Positions 11,416 through 22,470 of a stretch of DNA of 64,000 bases are shown here, one piece after another. The position numbers were made by a program, and so were the translations under genes. The notes beneath the pieces are model-generated. The model was not told where the DNA came from and did no database searches. It saw only the letters and a program-made list of their open reading frames with translations. The DNA comes from Isoetes taiwanensis (Eukaryota > Streptophyta > Lycopodiopsida > Isoetales > Isoetaceae): NCBI GenBank assembly GCA_021234155.1, contig JAJEKV010000010.1, forward strand, positions 4,626,871 to 4,690,870, in the 5' to 3' direction. Position 1 is the stretch's first letter. Every line of letters starts with the position of its first letter.

Positions 11416-11952
11416 ATGTTGCTTCTATTCACACAGTTTACCGAGCAAAACTTAAAATGTGCAGATACATTCATTGCTTCTATTTTTAATATGCCTTCTA
11501 AAGTAGCTGGTGCTTCTTTCTTTGCAGATATCGAGATAATACATGTGGTGCAGAACAAAAAGTTTCTTCTGAAAGTAATCAACAATGCTTTGGAAACAGA
11601 TCTTTTTGTTACTGTAGCAAATCACAGCCTTACCATGGTAGAAACTGATGCCTTCTATACAAAGCAAGTTACGAATTCAATGCTTCTAATTTCTCCAAGA
11701 CAGACCTACACTGACCTAATAACTGTTCGAGGGCTGGCTGAAGCTCCACAGAACCACAATTGCATTGGGGCTCAGTGCATATATTCCTTGGTATCTACAG
11801 AGGAAGTTAGGCCACAGCCTAAAGCGATCCCAGCAGCATCATATGATGCTCTTCCAGCCATAGATAGCTTCAGGAAAGACCTGCAAGAATGGCCGCCAGC
11901 ATTTTTTTGCAAGCCCATTACAAAGCTCCGCCATAGCTGCTTAAGAACATGA
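11416..11952 (+). pseudogene. Laccase (multicopper oxidase) fragment captured by the Helitron
   Basis: The open stretch contains KKFLLKVINNALETDLFVTV, then ANHSLTMVETDAFYT and LLISPRQTYTDLI. These match the second cupredoxin domain of plant laccases (pattern LLRIINAAL, NHxLTVVExDAxYTKP, IAPGQTxxVL). Laccases are secreted copper enzymes that oxidise phenolics such as monolignols. Only about 70 residues of a protein of about 560 are present. After the ISPRQT segment the frame stays open but no longer resembles a laccase. The copper-ligand His clusters are absent. It runs opposite to the Helitron and to its WEE1 and NOP2 pieces. Confidence 0.75.
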
Positions 11953-11959
11953 GGACAAT

Positions 11960-13210
11960 TTGACGACGACCTAAACTAAGAGTGGGAGAAACAGGTTTGA
12001 ACCGGTTGCCCTTGAAGAAATTGGCATGCAGTGCTGAAAACTCCGTAAGCAAGAACACCTTAAGGAACATCGAAAATGAAAATATCTGCCGTTTTTGGAT
12101 CAAACTCGCCTCCCTGCAGAATCGATGGGCTCTACTGTGACATAGATGGAGCCGGATTAATCCATTTTATAGTTCTCAGTTTTCGGCAAATTTAAATCAA
12201 GACTCTGCCTTGCAGCCCCAATGCTTCAATCCATTTCGCCATAGCCAAGCTTATGCCATAGCCAAAGCTTAACCTAGAGCTGCTCCTGCAAATGATGCCG
12301 TGTGGCCTGGCGGAATCTGAGCCGCCAATCTAGGGGGCCAAGACAGACATACACTATAATTTTATTTAATAAAAATTAATTATAATTTTATTTAATAAAA
12401 TTAATTATAATACAAGAAATTTATCGCGGCGGCCCCCGACAGACTGAGTCAAAAGAAGGGAATACTCTCGGGGCAAATATTTCTCTCTACTAATCCATCT
12501 GGTGATAGTGGATGCATGTCAGTATAGGAATAAGCAGGATTGGGACCTATGCTAGTGCCTATGTCTATAGAATAGGGATTCATTTCTCATAACCACCACG
12601 GGATTGCCACTATTGAGCTCGTTTTTCCTCTAAGACCTCAAACCCTCAACTTTTTCCATTGACACTCCACCCAATGGTAGCTAGTTGGCTTTGAGTCTAG
12701 GTGTCTCGGAGATTACCCCACTATTAACGTAACACTTCATAATGCAATGCACGCTTAATGACAGATTTGTGATCAAGTAGATTTTAGCTGTAATACTCAA
12801 TATTTTAGTGCTACATGCCATGCATTAAGTTGCAGTTGTCAAAACAGAGCCTAATCATTTTCATTCCAGCAAATATGAATCCGATTTTTATCTCGTAGAT
12901 TACATGAGAGTCCTTCTAAAGCAACAAACATAGGAGACTAGCGTTGAGAAACAACGTGCACTGTAAAGATGCTTTTCCATTCTATAATCAAAACGCCTAT
13001 TCAAAAAATTATAATCATTTTACCAAAGAATGAGGTAGGTGCTCCAGGGCAACAGTTACATTGAAGGCTATAACCACCAGAGTGTATAGTCTGTGCAAGG
13101 TAATGCCTCTCTTGAGGTTTTACTCTAGATTAACATCACTGCAAGATGATACTCATCCATCAGTAATGATTTGAACTAGGCAGATCTGTTTACTCATCTT
13201 TTAGCATTGA
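11960..13210. other. Helitron interior without recognisable gene
   Basis: No coding stretch was identified. An AT-rich direct repeat, ATAATTTTATTTAATAAAA, occurs twice at 12356-12410. A minus-strand open frame at 13219-13416 just beyond may be a former exon, but I cannot assign it. Confidence 0.3.
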
Positions 13211-13538
13211 AAGGATGTTTACTTCCCCAGTTTTTCCGAACACCATTCTGATTCATAGTCCTCATTTTCTTCTTTGTTCATCTCCCATTTCCAGCCACAA
13301 GGAGGCAAGTATTGGACATTGGCTCGATGACCTGATTGGAAGAATGGCACAAAGCATGCAGTCCTGCAGTTCTGTATGGTCCAAATAAATAATACAATCA
13401 TCTCCAGGCTTGACATAACAGCATAGGGCTTTCACCTATTATTGTCTGCTGTCTTTCGACTGTGTACTTTGACCCACCTGCTTCTTATAATAGCCCTTCT
13501 TAGCATAACCATGTGATTGTCTTTGCTTTTGCTTTTGC

Positions 13539-14360
13539 TTTTAAGTGTCAGACCCATCTATACGTTTGAGGCCCTGTTTCTGCTTGACATCCATCTGCAC
13601 ATTCAAATTACTCCTTGATGACAGATTGTCAACCCATTTTGCATCCCTCAATTTTCGTCTCTTTTCTTTCCTGGAAATTAAGGTAATGCCTTTAAATTTT
13701 TTCGCATTAGTCTCTTCCATTTCTTAGATGTTTTTAGATCCATTTATTCATTGTAACTGAAGCTATATGATCATTGGAATTACCAATTTTTGCTTGTTGA
13801 ACTTCCACGCTATATTCTATGTCCCCATCTTCAGCCACATTTGGCACTAAAATTTTGTTGCTCAATTTCTTCAACTGAGAATTATATAAATGTGCAAAGG
13901 TCAGCCACACTTCCAAAGTTCTATAAGTCAAGAATATTTACCTTAGCAACAAAGAAATCATCAACGCTATGGACGTGGAGATAAAACCTCCTTGTATTGG
14001 CTTAATGATGGATGGAAGCGCTGCTCCCTTAACTTAACAAAACTGTACACAGATAACGTGGTTGTAAAGGTTTGTTTCCAGCCAGGTCAGTTTAAACAAA
14101 GGCATAGGTATGTTGACCTACCCTGGACGTCCAAATTCCAGTCCACAAGGAACTAACTTCACATTCCGCTTACGCAATGCATAATTAATAACAGCTTCAT
14201 TCTGCCACAAAGAAGTTTATGTTGTGAGTCTTACCAAGTCGAGTTTAAAAAGGAGAGTTCCATACCTCAGCTGCCATTACAGAACAAGTTGAATAAACAA
14301 CTTAGCCACCTGACTTCGAATTTGCATCCACCATATCAATTGCAGCTAGAACTAACTCCT
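13539..14360 (-). pseudogene. C-terminal exons of rRNA cytosine-C5 methyltransferase NOP2, disrupted
   Basis: Minus-strand exons match NOP2/NSUN1, the nucleolar enzyme that makes m5C in large-subunit rRNA. They read ELVLAAIDMVDANSKSGG, then a TAA (14302-14304) where the family has Tyr, then VVYSTCSVMAAE with the conserved Cys motif. Next is [19 protein letters not shown] with GLEFGRPG, then RFHPSL, a frame break, RRFYLHVHSVDDFFVAK, and LKKLSNKI. The last exon has KEKRRKLRDAKWVDNL and ends at 13539. Donor and acceptor signals are still visible at several joins, so this was copied from genomic DNA. The nonsense codon and frameshift make it non-functional. It follows the WEE1 piece in the same orientation within the Helitron. 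Confidence 0.82.
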
Positions 14361-14599
14361 GAACAACAAATGGTCCAACTTTTCACATCTTCCTGAGTGT
14401 ACATTTTCACACTTTGCAGGAGTGATTACCCAAACATGGCATTTGTCAATGGAACTTCCAGCTCTATTCTATTCTAGTAATAGCATTTATATCTCTTTTT
14501 TCCATTCACAGTATCCACCGACCTTTTGAAGTGTTGCACGTCGTTGAATATCTTCAACACTTTTTGACACTTTTAACTGATTGGTCTTTACTTATAATC

Positions 14600-15930
14600 T
14601 GTGCAAGGCACCACCTGCTTCCTGCTATCCATTCATATACCATCACACGAAAGCTGTACATGTCTGATTCTGTGCCTGGATCTTCATCTTTAAGTAGCTC
14701 TGGTGCAACATAAGCCCCGTCTCCTTCCTCCCAATCCCAGAGGTTCTGCTTCTGAACAGCCAAGCCAAAGTCACCTATTTTGAGAACGCCTGTATGAAAC
14801 CTAGAAAACTAAGTTTATGGATCATTTATAATCATCAGAAAATGTCGCTAGTATATTACCTTCATTAGACAGAAATGTATTCTCAGGCTTTATGTCAAGA
14901 TGAAGAACGCCATTTGAATGGATGTGTTCAAGACCAGAAGCGACTTGCTCAATGAATGACCAAGTCTGATAAGCATAAATTGGCCCATATCATATTTAGA
15001 CTTCCACCAAGTGTACCAAGGTACGCCCGAAGACTTCCACCATCACACAGCTCCATCTGTATATGAAGATGCGCATCCTGCTGCCAACCTCGATAATACT
15101 TCACAACATTTGGATGCTCTGGCAGGCAAGCTACGCTTTGTATTTCTCTCAAGATTTTTTCCCTCTCTTCATGTGCAAAGAATGGTTGCTTACTGGCCTT
15201 TACTACCATTTCTTCTGTCTCGTGCCTCTTGTACCTAGTTAGTGGAAAAGGAAGAGTTAAGTTCATAAAGGCAGCTGACACATCAAAAACTACCATTCCT
15301 TTTTAAAGCCTTACCATGCTTGATGAACCTCGTCCAATTTCTCTAAGGTACTCGAAATGCTTGTCAAAGAGGAAAGTACTGTATGTCCTCTTCAGCTGAG
15401 TTGTCATAAGAAGCTTTGTTTCATTCAAGCTTGTCTGGCGCAGCATTTCTTTGCTCCTAAATCAAAGAAAGTACACCAATAAGTATGAAGGGATTATGTA
15501 TGAGAATGACAATGCCCTTCTAATGCTTGGCTGTTTTAAGCAATGTTAGGTGTGTTTTTTGAAGATATAATGTATGAGCAATGCTCTTCTATTTTGGCTG
15601 CCTTAAGTAAGAAACTCTGAGCATTCTCCTAACCCTGGGTGCCTTCACTAATGATATATGACGTCCACTGTAATGCTCAATGATGTGCTGAGCGACTAAA
15701 GAATAAAAATCTGTGGTTTTGTATAAAAGAGCTAACCTGAGAGACCTCAAGCTTGGAGCATCGGGACATTCAATTACTCTCGGAATAGAACAACGTGGAG
15801 TCTTTGGGAATATCCAATAAGCTATTACCTTACACCGATGCCACTGCATGGTGCATCCAGAGAATCTTGCTCCGACTGCTTCTGTTCAAACAGACGGATC
15901 TCACCGGAGTTCCAACGCCTCTGCTCCTTC
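14600..15930 (-). pseudogene. WEE1-like kinase fragment captured by the Helitron
   Basis: Spliced minus-strand exons give the first two thirds of a WEE1-type kinase, the nuclear kinase that inhibits CDKs. They include the Gly-loop region EYLREIGRGSSSM (exon about 15316-15455), VVKASKQPFF, then EREKILREIQSVACLPEHPN and MELCDGGSLR. Next come FIEQVASGLEHIHSNGVLHL with DIKPEN (catalytic loop), KIGDFGLAV (DFG), and NLWDWEEGDGAYVAPELL (the EEGDxxY segment typical of WEE1). The sequence stops after MVYEWIAGS. Upstream exons (15736-15925) are probable. The join after GSSSM does not keep frame with the next exon, and the kinase C-lobe is missing, so it cannot be a working kinase. In the Helitron it lies next to the NOP2 piece in the same direction. 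Confidence 0.82.
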
Positions 15931-16366
15931 AAAAAAAAACCCATAAAACTTAGAATTTGTCCATCGCCAAGATCATGAAGGTCCTTACCTTCGAATCCAA
16001 GCAGAAGAAAGCTTCCAAGAAATACGTCAGATTGCAACAAAGAACCATCAGCAAGACCCCATGCCAGAAAGAACCATAGCCAGAGAGGTGCAGCACAGAA
16101 ATACAAAATTTTTTACTACCTGGATTATGGCGCCGGTGAAAGCAGAGCTCGCCGGAATGGAGCAAACAAACTGGAGAAAGCAAAGCCTCAGGAAGAGAAT
16201 TTGACGGAGCAAGTCCTCTAGAAGCAGATAAGATCAACGACGTGGCCTCCCTCGGAATTTTCACCTAGTTATTTTTTCCTTCCTAATTTTTCCCTCACCC
16301 GGGAATCTAAGCATCAAAGGAATCGAATCTTGGTGTGAGTAAATTATATAAGAGTAGATAGGAGGA

Positions 16367-16500
16367 TAAATCAATAAACATGTGCAAAAACTTGCAAAAG
16401 AACACGTTAAAAGCAATAAAGATAAAACTTGCTCAGAAACATTTATTTTGGTACAAGACTTTAAAGTTTTTTGTCATATTTTAAGTGTGAAATAAATCCT
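16367..16500 (-). repeat. Displaced 5' flank of the inverted SMO1 copy
   Basis: The reverse complement matches the region upstream of the plus-strand SMO1 copies (about 27740-27875): TTTGCAAGTTTTTGCACATG, AGTCTTGTACCAAAATAAATG and so on. The Helitron insertion separated it from the gene at 8240-9805. Confidence 0.85.
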
Positions 16501-17745
16501 ATTGTTTAAATTTGGTTTTTCCGGGGCTCCAAAAACTTTTTGGATTTTTTTTCTAAGTTCATTTTCTAAGGTTTTAAAACTTTTTATTCCTGGGAAAAAA
16601 ATTCCGGTGTCCCAAAATCGAGTCTGTGGCTTTTATTATGATTTAAAAATTAGCATTTTTTCGTTATTCATCCCATTTTGGACAACCTTATTCCTAGACA
16701 TGTAAGCCACAGATGATCAAGCTTTTTTTTCATGATGATGATCATAGCACATATGAAGCTGATTTTTGGAGATGGGGCTCCACGATGCTCTGTGTTTGCT
16801 TGACCCATCTTTTGAGAGTTACATGATAGTGATAAAAATGAAGGGCGACGTCGTGATGGATGGAACTCCCAATTGATGTTTGGACATATTCAATCGCACA
16901 GATTTTTTGTAGTTTCCCTCCACATATAGGAACATTTCGGGCCACCAAAAGATTATGACAAAAATTACATCGGCTTCCAGGTGAAATATGCCATTTCATT
17001 CTCTGCCATCCCCATCTCTGTATCATTTTGTACGATTTCCTTCTACCTTTTCTTGACAAACCATGTATCGCTTTTGGATTCATGAATCTTTTGTGTGCAC
17101 AAACAATGTTTTCTTTGTTATTTTTTATGAGGTATAGCAAGAGATAAGCTTCTGGAATTCAAACTTGATGTGTAGATGAAATGGAAAGGAATTAGTTACG
17201 ATCATTAATTTATGATTAATCTATAGTATTTGATTTGGGTTTGAAATGCATCAGTAATTAAGTAAGGTGCTCATGTTGTTCCAGCAAATTAATTTATTGA
17301 TTAAGCTCGATTTTGCTGTGAGGAGGTTGAATCTTGGGACTCGAAAGGCATTTGAGGTAATTGTATTGGTTCCACGGAATTTTTTAAGTAGGTATGATTC
17401 TTGGCTGGAATATTCTATATATTGTACATAATGAACATCGTGGGAAGATCGGTTCTATGCTAGGGTATGCATCCTAATTTATTTGTTTGCTTTTAAGTCG
17501 TATTTAATTAAAGTGGGTCTCATTCCATTCCCACTTTTTTTTGGAACCCTGTAATTTTACACAAAAAGGAGGTGGAAAAATTACTCCGACTCGAAAACTG
17601 TCCATAATTCGAATATTTGTCTGTTAGTGTGGGTCCAAGCTTTCTCCCAGTTTTCTCGGATAGCGAGTCGAGAACAAGAACAATACAACTCAAACAAAGG
17701 AATTTCATTACAGATTGAAACCAAAGTTGTAGTTGAAAAAGATTT
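16501..17745. other. No gene recognised
   Basis: Anonymous AT-rich sequence. A minus-strand frame at 16742-17140 (132 codons) shows no family features that I recognise. Confidence 0.3.
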
Positions 17746-17749
17746 TTTA

Positions 17750-18280
17750 TTAATAAATTGAATTGGTACAATGTATTTTACGCGGAGACCATGGCGGTCT
17801 TGCTATCACTACAGTTACATCATCGTGGTAGGTGGTCCATCTTAGGGGATTAACGTGTGGGGCATCTTCTTGTCGTCTGTAAGCCTTGGGGACAACCTGA
17901 AGAGTGTGGAATGCCTCACGAGGAGGTGCTTCGGGAGCCACCGACTGACCTGTCCACCCGATGTCTCCACTCTCCTCCCGCAGCTTTTCATCGAATATGC
18001 TCCTTCCCCAACCTCCGTGGATGTCATACAATGCTTGCAAGATGTTTTGAGCTTTCTGGACTTTCGATAATTTCTTCCTCTCTTCTTCATCCCGAGCGTC
18101 TGCAATCACGAGCAACCTTATCCCAAAGGCCGGGTAAGAGTGTAGCGTGAGCGGGATCTCTGCCGCCTTGAGCGGAATCAGTGTCGCCTGGAGCGGTGTC
18201 GGTGATGCCTGCACGGGATCTATGCGTGTGCGGGATCTGTGCCTGAACCACCTAGAGCAAGGAGAGTCCATGATTAACAA
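17750..18280 (-). CDS. Unidentified 176-codon frame
   Basis: An open frame reads from 18280 to 17750. It contains a charged helical part (DEEERKKLSKVQKAQNILQA) and ends with TYHDDVTVVIARPPW. The HDDVTVVI segment is weakly reminiscent of the last conserved motif of PP2C phosphatases (DNxTVVVV), but no other PP2C motif is visible. It lies downstream of the hairpin repeats and of the FCP1-like fragment on the same strand. It may be a remnant of the same inserted block, or chance. I give it no function. Confidence 0.3.
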   Translation of the reverse strand: MLIMDSPCSRWFRHRSRTRIDPVQASPTPLQATLIPLKAAEIPLTLHSYPAFGIRLLVIADARDEEERKKLSKVQKAQNILQALYDIHGGWGRSIFDEKLREESGDIGWTGQSVAPEAPPREAFHTLQVVPKAYRRQEDAPHVNPLRWTTYHDDVTVVIARPPWSPRKIHCTNSIY

Positions 18281-18334
18281 TTACGGTGCCATTAGTCAAA
18301 ACGAAGAAAAGAATGGAGAATTCAAAATAGAATG

Positions 18335-18690
18335 GAGAACATTCATTCCATATAGTTGCATCCAATCACGTGACAAGTAGTGCCTTTCTCGACTTGCGAG
18401 TCGATAAAGGCCCTGAAAAGTCAAAGTACAACCATTTTCATTAGAATATAGCTGCATCCAATCACACACGGAAGCATACAAATGGTCTCGTGAACGAGAC
18501 AAGCAGTGCCTTTCTCGCCAGTCGAGAAAGGCCCTGGAAACCCAATGTACAGCCATTATGATTATAGAATATGGCTGCATCCAGTCACACAAACAAACAT
18601 ACAAATGGTTTCATCAACAGGACAAGCATGCCTTTCTCGACTCACGAGTCGAGAAAGCCAGCGAAAACTCGATGTACAAGTATATTCATT
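18335..18690. repeat. Tandem repeats of about 125 bp, each with a TCGAC hairpin
   Basis: Three units, with part of a fourth, begin near 18379, 18506 and 18629. Each starts with a palindrome of the type CTTTCTCGACTCRCGAGTCGAGAAAG and continues with GGCCCTG, a GTACA.CCATT segment, ATATRGCTGCATCCA and CATACAAATGGT. The units have diverged from one another. They lie directly 3' of the FCP1-like frame in minus-strand reading. Confidence 0.75.
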
Positions 18691-18759
18691 ACAAAATATA
18701 GTACATTTCTTCACCTTTCTTTACAAGATTTACACAACTCTCCTATCTGAAAGCAGAGG

Positions 18760-19098
18760 TCACTCTTCTTGATCACCATAATATTTGTCGTCCATAGCTT
18801 TCATGATCGCGCTACTCTCTGGATCGACCTGCTTGAGGTTCGGATAGTTCCTAATCACATCGGCCACAAGAATGGCAAACAGGGATTCCGCCAACACAGG
18901 AACGAGATTGAAAGACAACCACCTATCCGTTTCATACTCTTCTGGTCTATAACTCTTGGCAATGATTGTATTGTCCGAGTTATGATAGCACTTGTAGGCA
19001 GAGTCATCTATGATCAGCGTGTTGTGTTTGTTAAAGTCCTGGTATGCTTCATAAGCCCTGTTCACCATAATGCTCGACCCTTTCGTTTCTCCAAACAA
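18760..19098 (-). pseudogene. C-terminal fragment of an FCP1/NIF-type (HAD) phosphatase
   Basis: The 112-codon frame contains HNTLIIDDSAYKCYHNSDNT, the late motif of FCP1/SCP phosphatases (NTLxIDDSPYKxxxNPxxT). A tail resembling their LxxYL..L..ADDV..Y segment follows (LVPVLAESLFAILVADVIRN). These HAD enzymes dephosphorylate Ser residues, for example in the RNA polymerase II tail. The catalytic DxDxT motif and the N-terminal half are absent: the frame begins next to the oppositely oriented UTP13 piece. It is therefore a truncated fragment. Both plant and viral members of the family exist and I cannot tell which this is. Confidence 0.6.
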
Positions 19099-19100
19099 AC

Positions 19101-20329
19101 TTGAACTTCAAAACTAACAAACTTGAACTTCAGGAGGAGGAAGTGCTCAAGGATCAAGAATTGGCAAATGCTCTTGCAAATACAGATTATATTATAGCCA
19201 TTCAACTAGGATTCGAATTACAACGGCCCTTTAAGGTCCTTCACATATTTACAGAACTTCTAAGGTTAGTGTTTATCATCTTGCAACTGACTTCTAGTGA
19301 TACATGTAAAGGTAGCTCATTTTATTAAATAACTTGCAGCAAAAATGAAGCAAGTGTTCAAATATCAATGATTTTGAAGGATCTTAGTATGGAGCATCTG
19401 CGGCTGCTTCTGCAGTACACATGTGAATGGAACTCGAAATCAAAATTTTGCCACACTGCACAGGGCATATTGTTCTACATCTTCCGTGTTATACCCCCTG
19501 AACAAATAATTCAGGTTTGTACTTTTACTTTGAACAGTTTTGCGGGAGATAGAGAGTAGGGAATTCTTTCATGGTGAGACCCTCTTGCAGTTGATGTCAA
19601 TCAAGCTGAAGGGAATCTTTTTACAATGTATATTATGTTGCCACCTTGCTGTATGAAAGAGTGAGTTGGGGATTTAAGATAGGCAGAGAAGACTTTGTCA
19701 CATTCTGAGACAGGAAACCAATTTTTTTAATCCTGTCGAATATGTTACCTTTGGAAAAATGATTTTTTGGTGTATATATTAACATTGAGTTTCTTTTGAA
19801 ATATTCAATACATATTTCATCATCTGTAACTTCTTCCTTGCAGATCTCTGGTATTTTTGAGTTACTTGAAGGTATCTTACCTTACAGCCAGAGGCATTTG
19901 GGTCGAATAGACAGACTCGTAAGAAGCTCTTATTTGTGCGATTACACGTTGGCATGTATGCATGTTATTGAGCCAGTGAAAAGGCGCAACCTTTTACTCG
20001 ATGTTCAAGAAGGTGTTTCAAAAGATCTGCACACGTTTGTTAAATCCTCAATGAAAGCTGATGCAGTAGATATCAGTCTTGAACAGAATGGCAACAACTC
20101 TGTGGATATGGAAACAACACTTGTGAATAGTATACCCAAAAGTAAGAAGAAGAGAAAGAAGTTTGAGGAAGGGAACAAAATCAAACGAAGCACTAGCAGC
20201 ATGGCAGATGGCCTAGTATCTTCAGAGATTTTGGGTGGAATACAGAGTGCCGGTAAAAAGAACAAGCGAAAGAAATGTGTGGATTCTCAAAATGCACTTC
20301 AGAAGGAAAAATTAATTGAGGCAATGTAG
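19101..20329 (+). pseudogene. UTP13 (TBL3) C-terminal exons without the WD40 part
   Basis: Three exons with clean splice signals (to 19264; 19340-19514; 19844-20329) encode the Utp13 C-terminal domain. They contain VLKDQELANALANTDYIIAI, then LELQRPFKVLHIFTELLR-like sequence, LRLLLQYTCEWNSKSKFCHT, and LLEGILPYSQRHLGRIDRLV. A Lys-rich tail that looks like a nucleolar signal (KSKKKRKK, KKNKRKK) ends at a TAG. UTP13 is a WD40 subunit of the UTP-B part of the small-subunit processome. The two beta-propellers are missing: immediately upstream lies a fragment on the other strand, with a short direct duplication (AAACTTGAACTTCA twice at 19098-19130) at the junction. All three exons are open, so the truncation may be recent. 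Confidence 0.83.
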
Positions 20330-21646
20330 GCATCCTATCTCTTGATGTTCAGATAACGAAGTTGTATCATTCTTGAAGGAAACAATTTTATCATTCTTGA
20401 AGGAAACATTTTCAGATGACGTGGGGATATACAAGGTGCGTACGATTTATTTTTCTATGGGCAAGATTGTTTGCTACCGACATTCCTATTCAATGATTGA
20501 AAGCAAGCAGCTTACTGATGTGCTGGAGATGGCACATATATTGTAAATAATGCATAAATCTTCATGGTGGATTTTTATGCCAATCAGATGGCACGTTGTT
20601 TCAACTTATATTTCTTACTAATATTGAACAAAGCATATGATATACAGGGGAAGGAAGACGACCTTCCCTACATTTAATATCAAGTTTTAATATCATGAAT
20701 TTTTGGTTGCTGGTTCTCACCCCAACCTCATGTGGAACCACCCTGTAGTGGCAAAGCCTAGCACAAAAACACAAAAGCTTACTGGATGAGCATAGCAGCC
20801 CCTTGGATTGAGGGGAGGGGAATATGCTTTGGAATGTAAATGGGATGGTATGTTTTGAGATATATGCCCCAGGCAACTAGCCAGATCGCAAGACATTGTT
20901 TACAGTTGTTGGACTTCGAACTTTCTTTTATATTTTTACCCTCATTTTTGGACCACTTTTTCCAACTTTTTGTCTTTTTCCTTAAGTTTCTATCTGCTCA
21001 GGATCTGTTGAACTGTTTGTGCTTACTTTCGTTCTCATTGTGTCAAAGTGGTTTTGGAAGTTGAAGATAATATGGTTCTGATGCAAGATGCATTCATCCC
21101 AAATCCAAATGTGGAGTTCTCTAATGCAATGAAGAGCAAAAATATCAGGCTATATTTCTCCTTTCCCATTACTACATCCAACGCTTTGAGCACAACATGG
21201 TTCTTTTATACGATGCCTCCCTTTTATCCCTTTTATCGACGCCCTCTTCCGAATGATACCTGGCAAATTAACATACAATTATAAGCACTCTATTAAGCTG
21301 TCCTGGTTTAAAGGCCCCCTTTCCTCCCCAAAAGAGAAGCAATAGATTTCTCCACCAAGTGTGAAAGATTGACACATTTTGCACAACGAATTTGTCTTAT
21401 AGGCTATGTTACTTTATTTCATTTTGCTAGACTTGAATTTTGTACTAGGTAATGCACGCTGGGAAGAAATTTTGGGCTATAATTTTTTCGACGGCTCTGC
21501 CAGACTTGGCGGCACACGAGCGCGTAATAAACGGAAGAAATTACGTACATGAACTGGCTATGGCGGAAACATTCTTCGGCTATGACGGAGGCTATGGCGG
21601 ACACGTTCTTGGGCTATGGCAGAGGCAGCTTTATAAAGACACAATC
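20330..21646. other. No gene recognised
   Basis: Follows the UTP13 stop. A short tandem duplication of TATCATTCTTGAAGGAAACA occurs at about 20367-20410. No further coding stretch could be supported. Confidence 0.35.
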
Positions 21647-22130
21647 TTTTTAGGCCCTTTTTCCACGCAGCATATGCCCAAAATGGAGAAGGATGTAACC
21701 TGGATTATTTCCAAAGAATTCAGAAAGATGGCGCGAAACCTATCAAAGTTACATTTCTTGGGCTTTTGAAAGCCTGCACTACCATAGGCACAATAGAGAA
21801 GGGTAGATGTATTCATGAGGAGATAATTGAGAGTGGCCTGCAACTTAATGTTGTCATTGGGAGTACAATTGTGGATATGTATGCCAAGTGCAAGAACATG
21901 GAAGAGGCATGTTGGGTGCTCTATAACTTGCCTAGTCGAAATGTTATCTCATGGAATGCAATAATTGCTGGATATGCTCAGCAAGGTGCCTTGGACCTCG
22001 CATTTGAAGGTGGATCAGTTAATGTAAAATGGGGTAAGAGGGATATGAAGTATCATAAATTGGAGATGCCTTGGATATATTGCTAGAGATTGTCTACATG
22101 AAGATGAATGACCAACAACAAGTGACGGGG
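21647..22130 (+). pseudogene. PPR protein fragment, module A
   Basis: An open stretch from about 21665 reads AAYAQNGEG, then KPIKVTFLGLLKACTTIGT, IEKGRCIHEEI, VVIGSTIVDMYAKCKNMEEA and LPSRNVISWNAIIAGYAQQG. These are P-L-S type PPR motifs as in plant organellar RNA-binding proteins. After GALDLA the sequence loses PPR character. A neighbouring frame (GDALDILLEIVYMKMNDQQQ) suggests a frame break near the 3' end. Only about four motifs remain of a protein that usually has ten or more, with no targeting peptide. The left edge (TTTTTAGGCC) is the shared start of every module. Confidence 0.75.
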
Positions 22131-22189
22131 CGGAACCATCTAGTGCTCTTCAGCTTGTTAGCAATTGAGGCCAGTTGTCTTTTATCCCC

Positions 22190-22340
22190 TGGGTTGTTAC
22201 AATTATGATCTAAAATACAGTCACCAAGGATATATGGATTTGGATCTGTGCAAAAAGATCAAGGGGCCTGTGTAGTGAAGTTGTGTGGTGTTGTGGTGGA
22301 GATGTGTGGTCTGTGTGGTGGAGCAAGGATATATGGATCT
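22190..22340. repeat. Left arm of an inverted similarity inside the module
   Basis: The stretch with GGATATATGGATTTGGATCTGTG and GGTGGAGATGTGTGGTCTGTG is similar, in reverse complement, to 27600-27680 (TCCAAATCCACATATCCTTG, GACCACTCATCTCCATCACA). In the ancestral module without the CACTA the two arms would be about 0.9 kb apart. Confidence 0.55.
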
Positions 22341-22470
22341 TATAACTGAGCCAGTCATCTTTGAGGCCATTTATTTTTTTTTATCTCAGTGGGTTGTTCC
22401 AATTATGATCTAAAATACAGTCACGAAGGATAAATGGATCTGGATCTGTATAGACAGATAAACGAGTGGC

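Larger units (their letters stand above)
9806..16366 (-). mobile_element. Non-autonomous gene-capturing Helitron, 6.56 kb
   Basis: Read on the minus strand, the element starts at 16366 with TCCTCCTATCTACTCTTATA, a typical plant Helitron 5' end, and ends at 9806 with CTAG (the CTRR rule). A hairpin lies 6 bases before CTAG. The flanks are A on the left and T on the right with no target duplication. Comparison with the SMO1 modules gives the empty site: TTTATTG(A/T)TTTA on one side and TATGATAT on the other are contiguous at 27870-27890. No Rep/helicase frame was found. Inside it, in element order, are WEE1 exons, NOP2 exons and an antisense laccase piece. The other stretches (9840-11400, 11960-13210) have no gene I can name. 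Confidence 0.88.

Noticed and set aside
17750-18280. PP2C phosphatase
   Set aside because: Only a single HDDVTVVI-like segment fits; the metal-binding Asp motifs (DGH, GD) are absent.
18335-18690. CRISPR-like array
   Set aside because: Only three diverged units of about 125 bp, with no uniform direct repeat or unique spacers, in a plant context.
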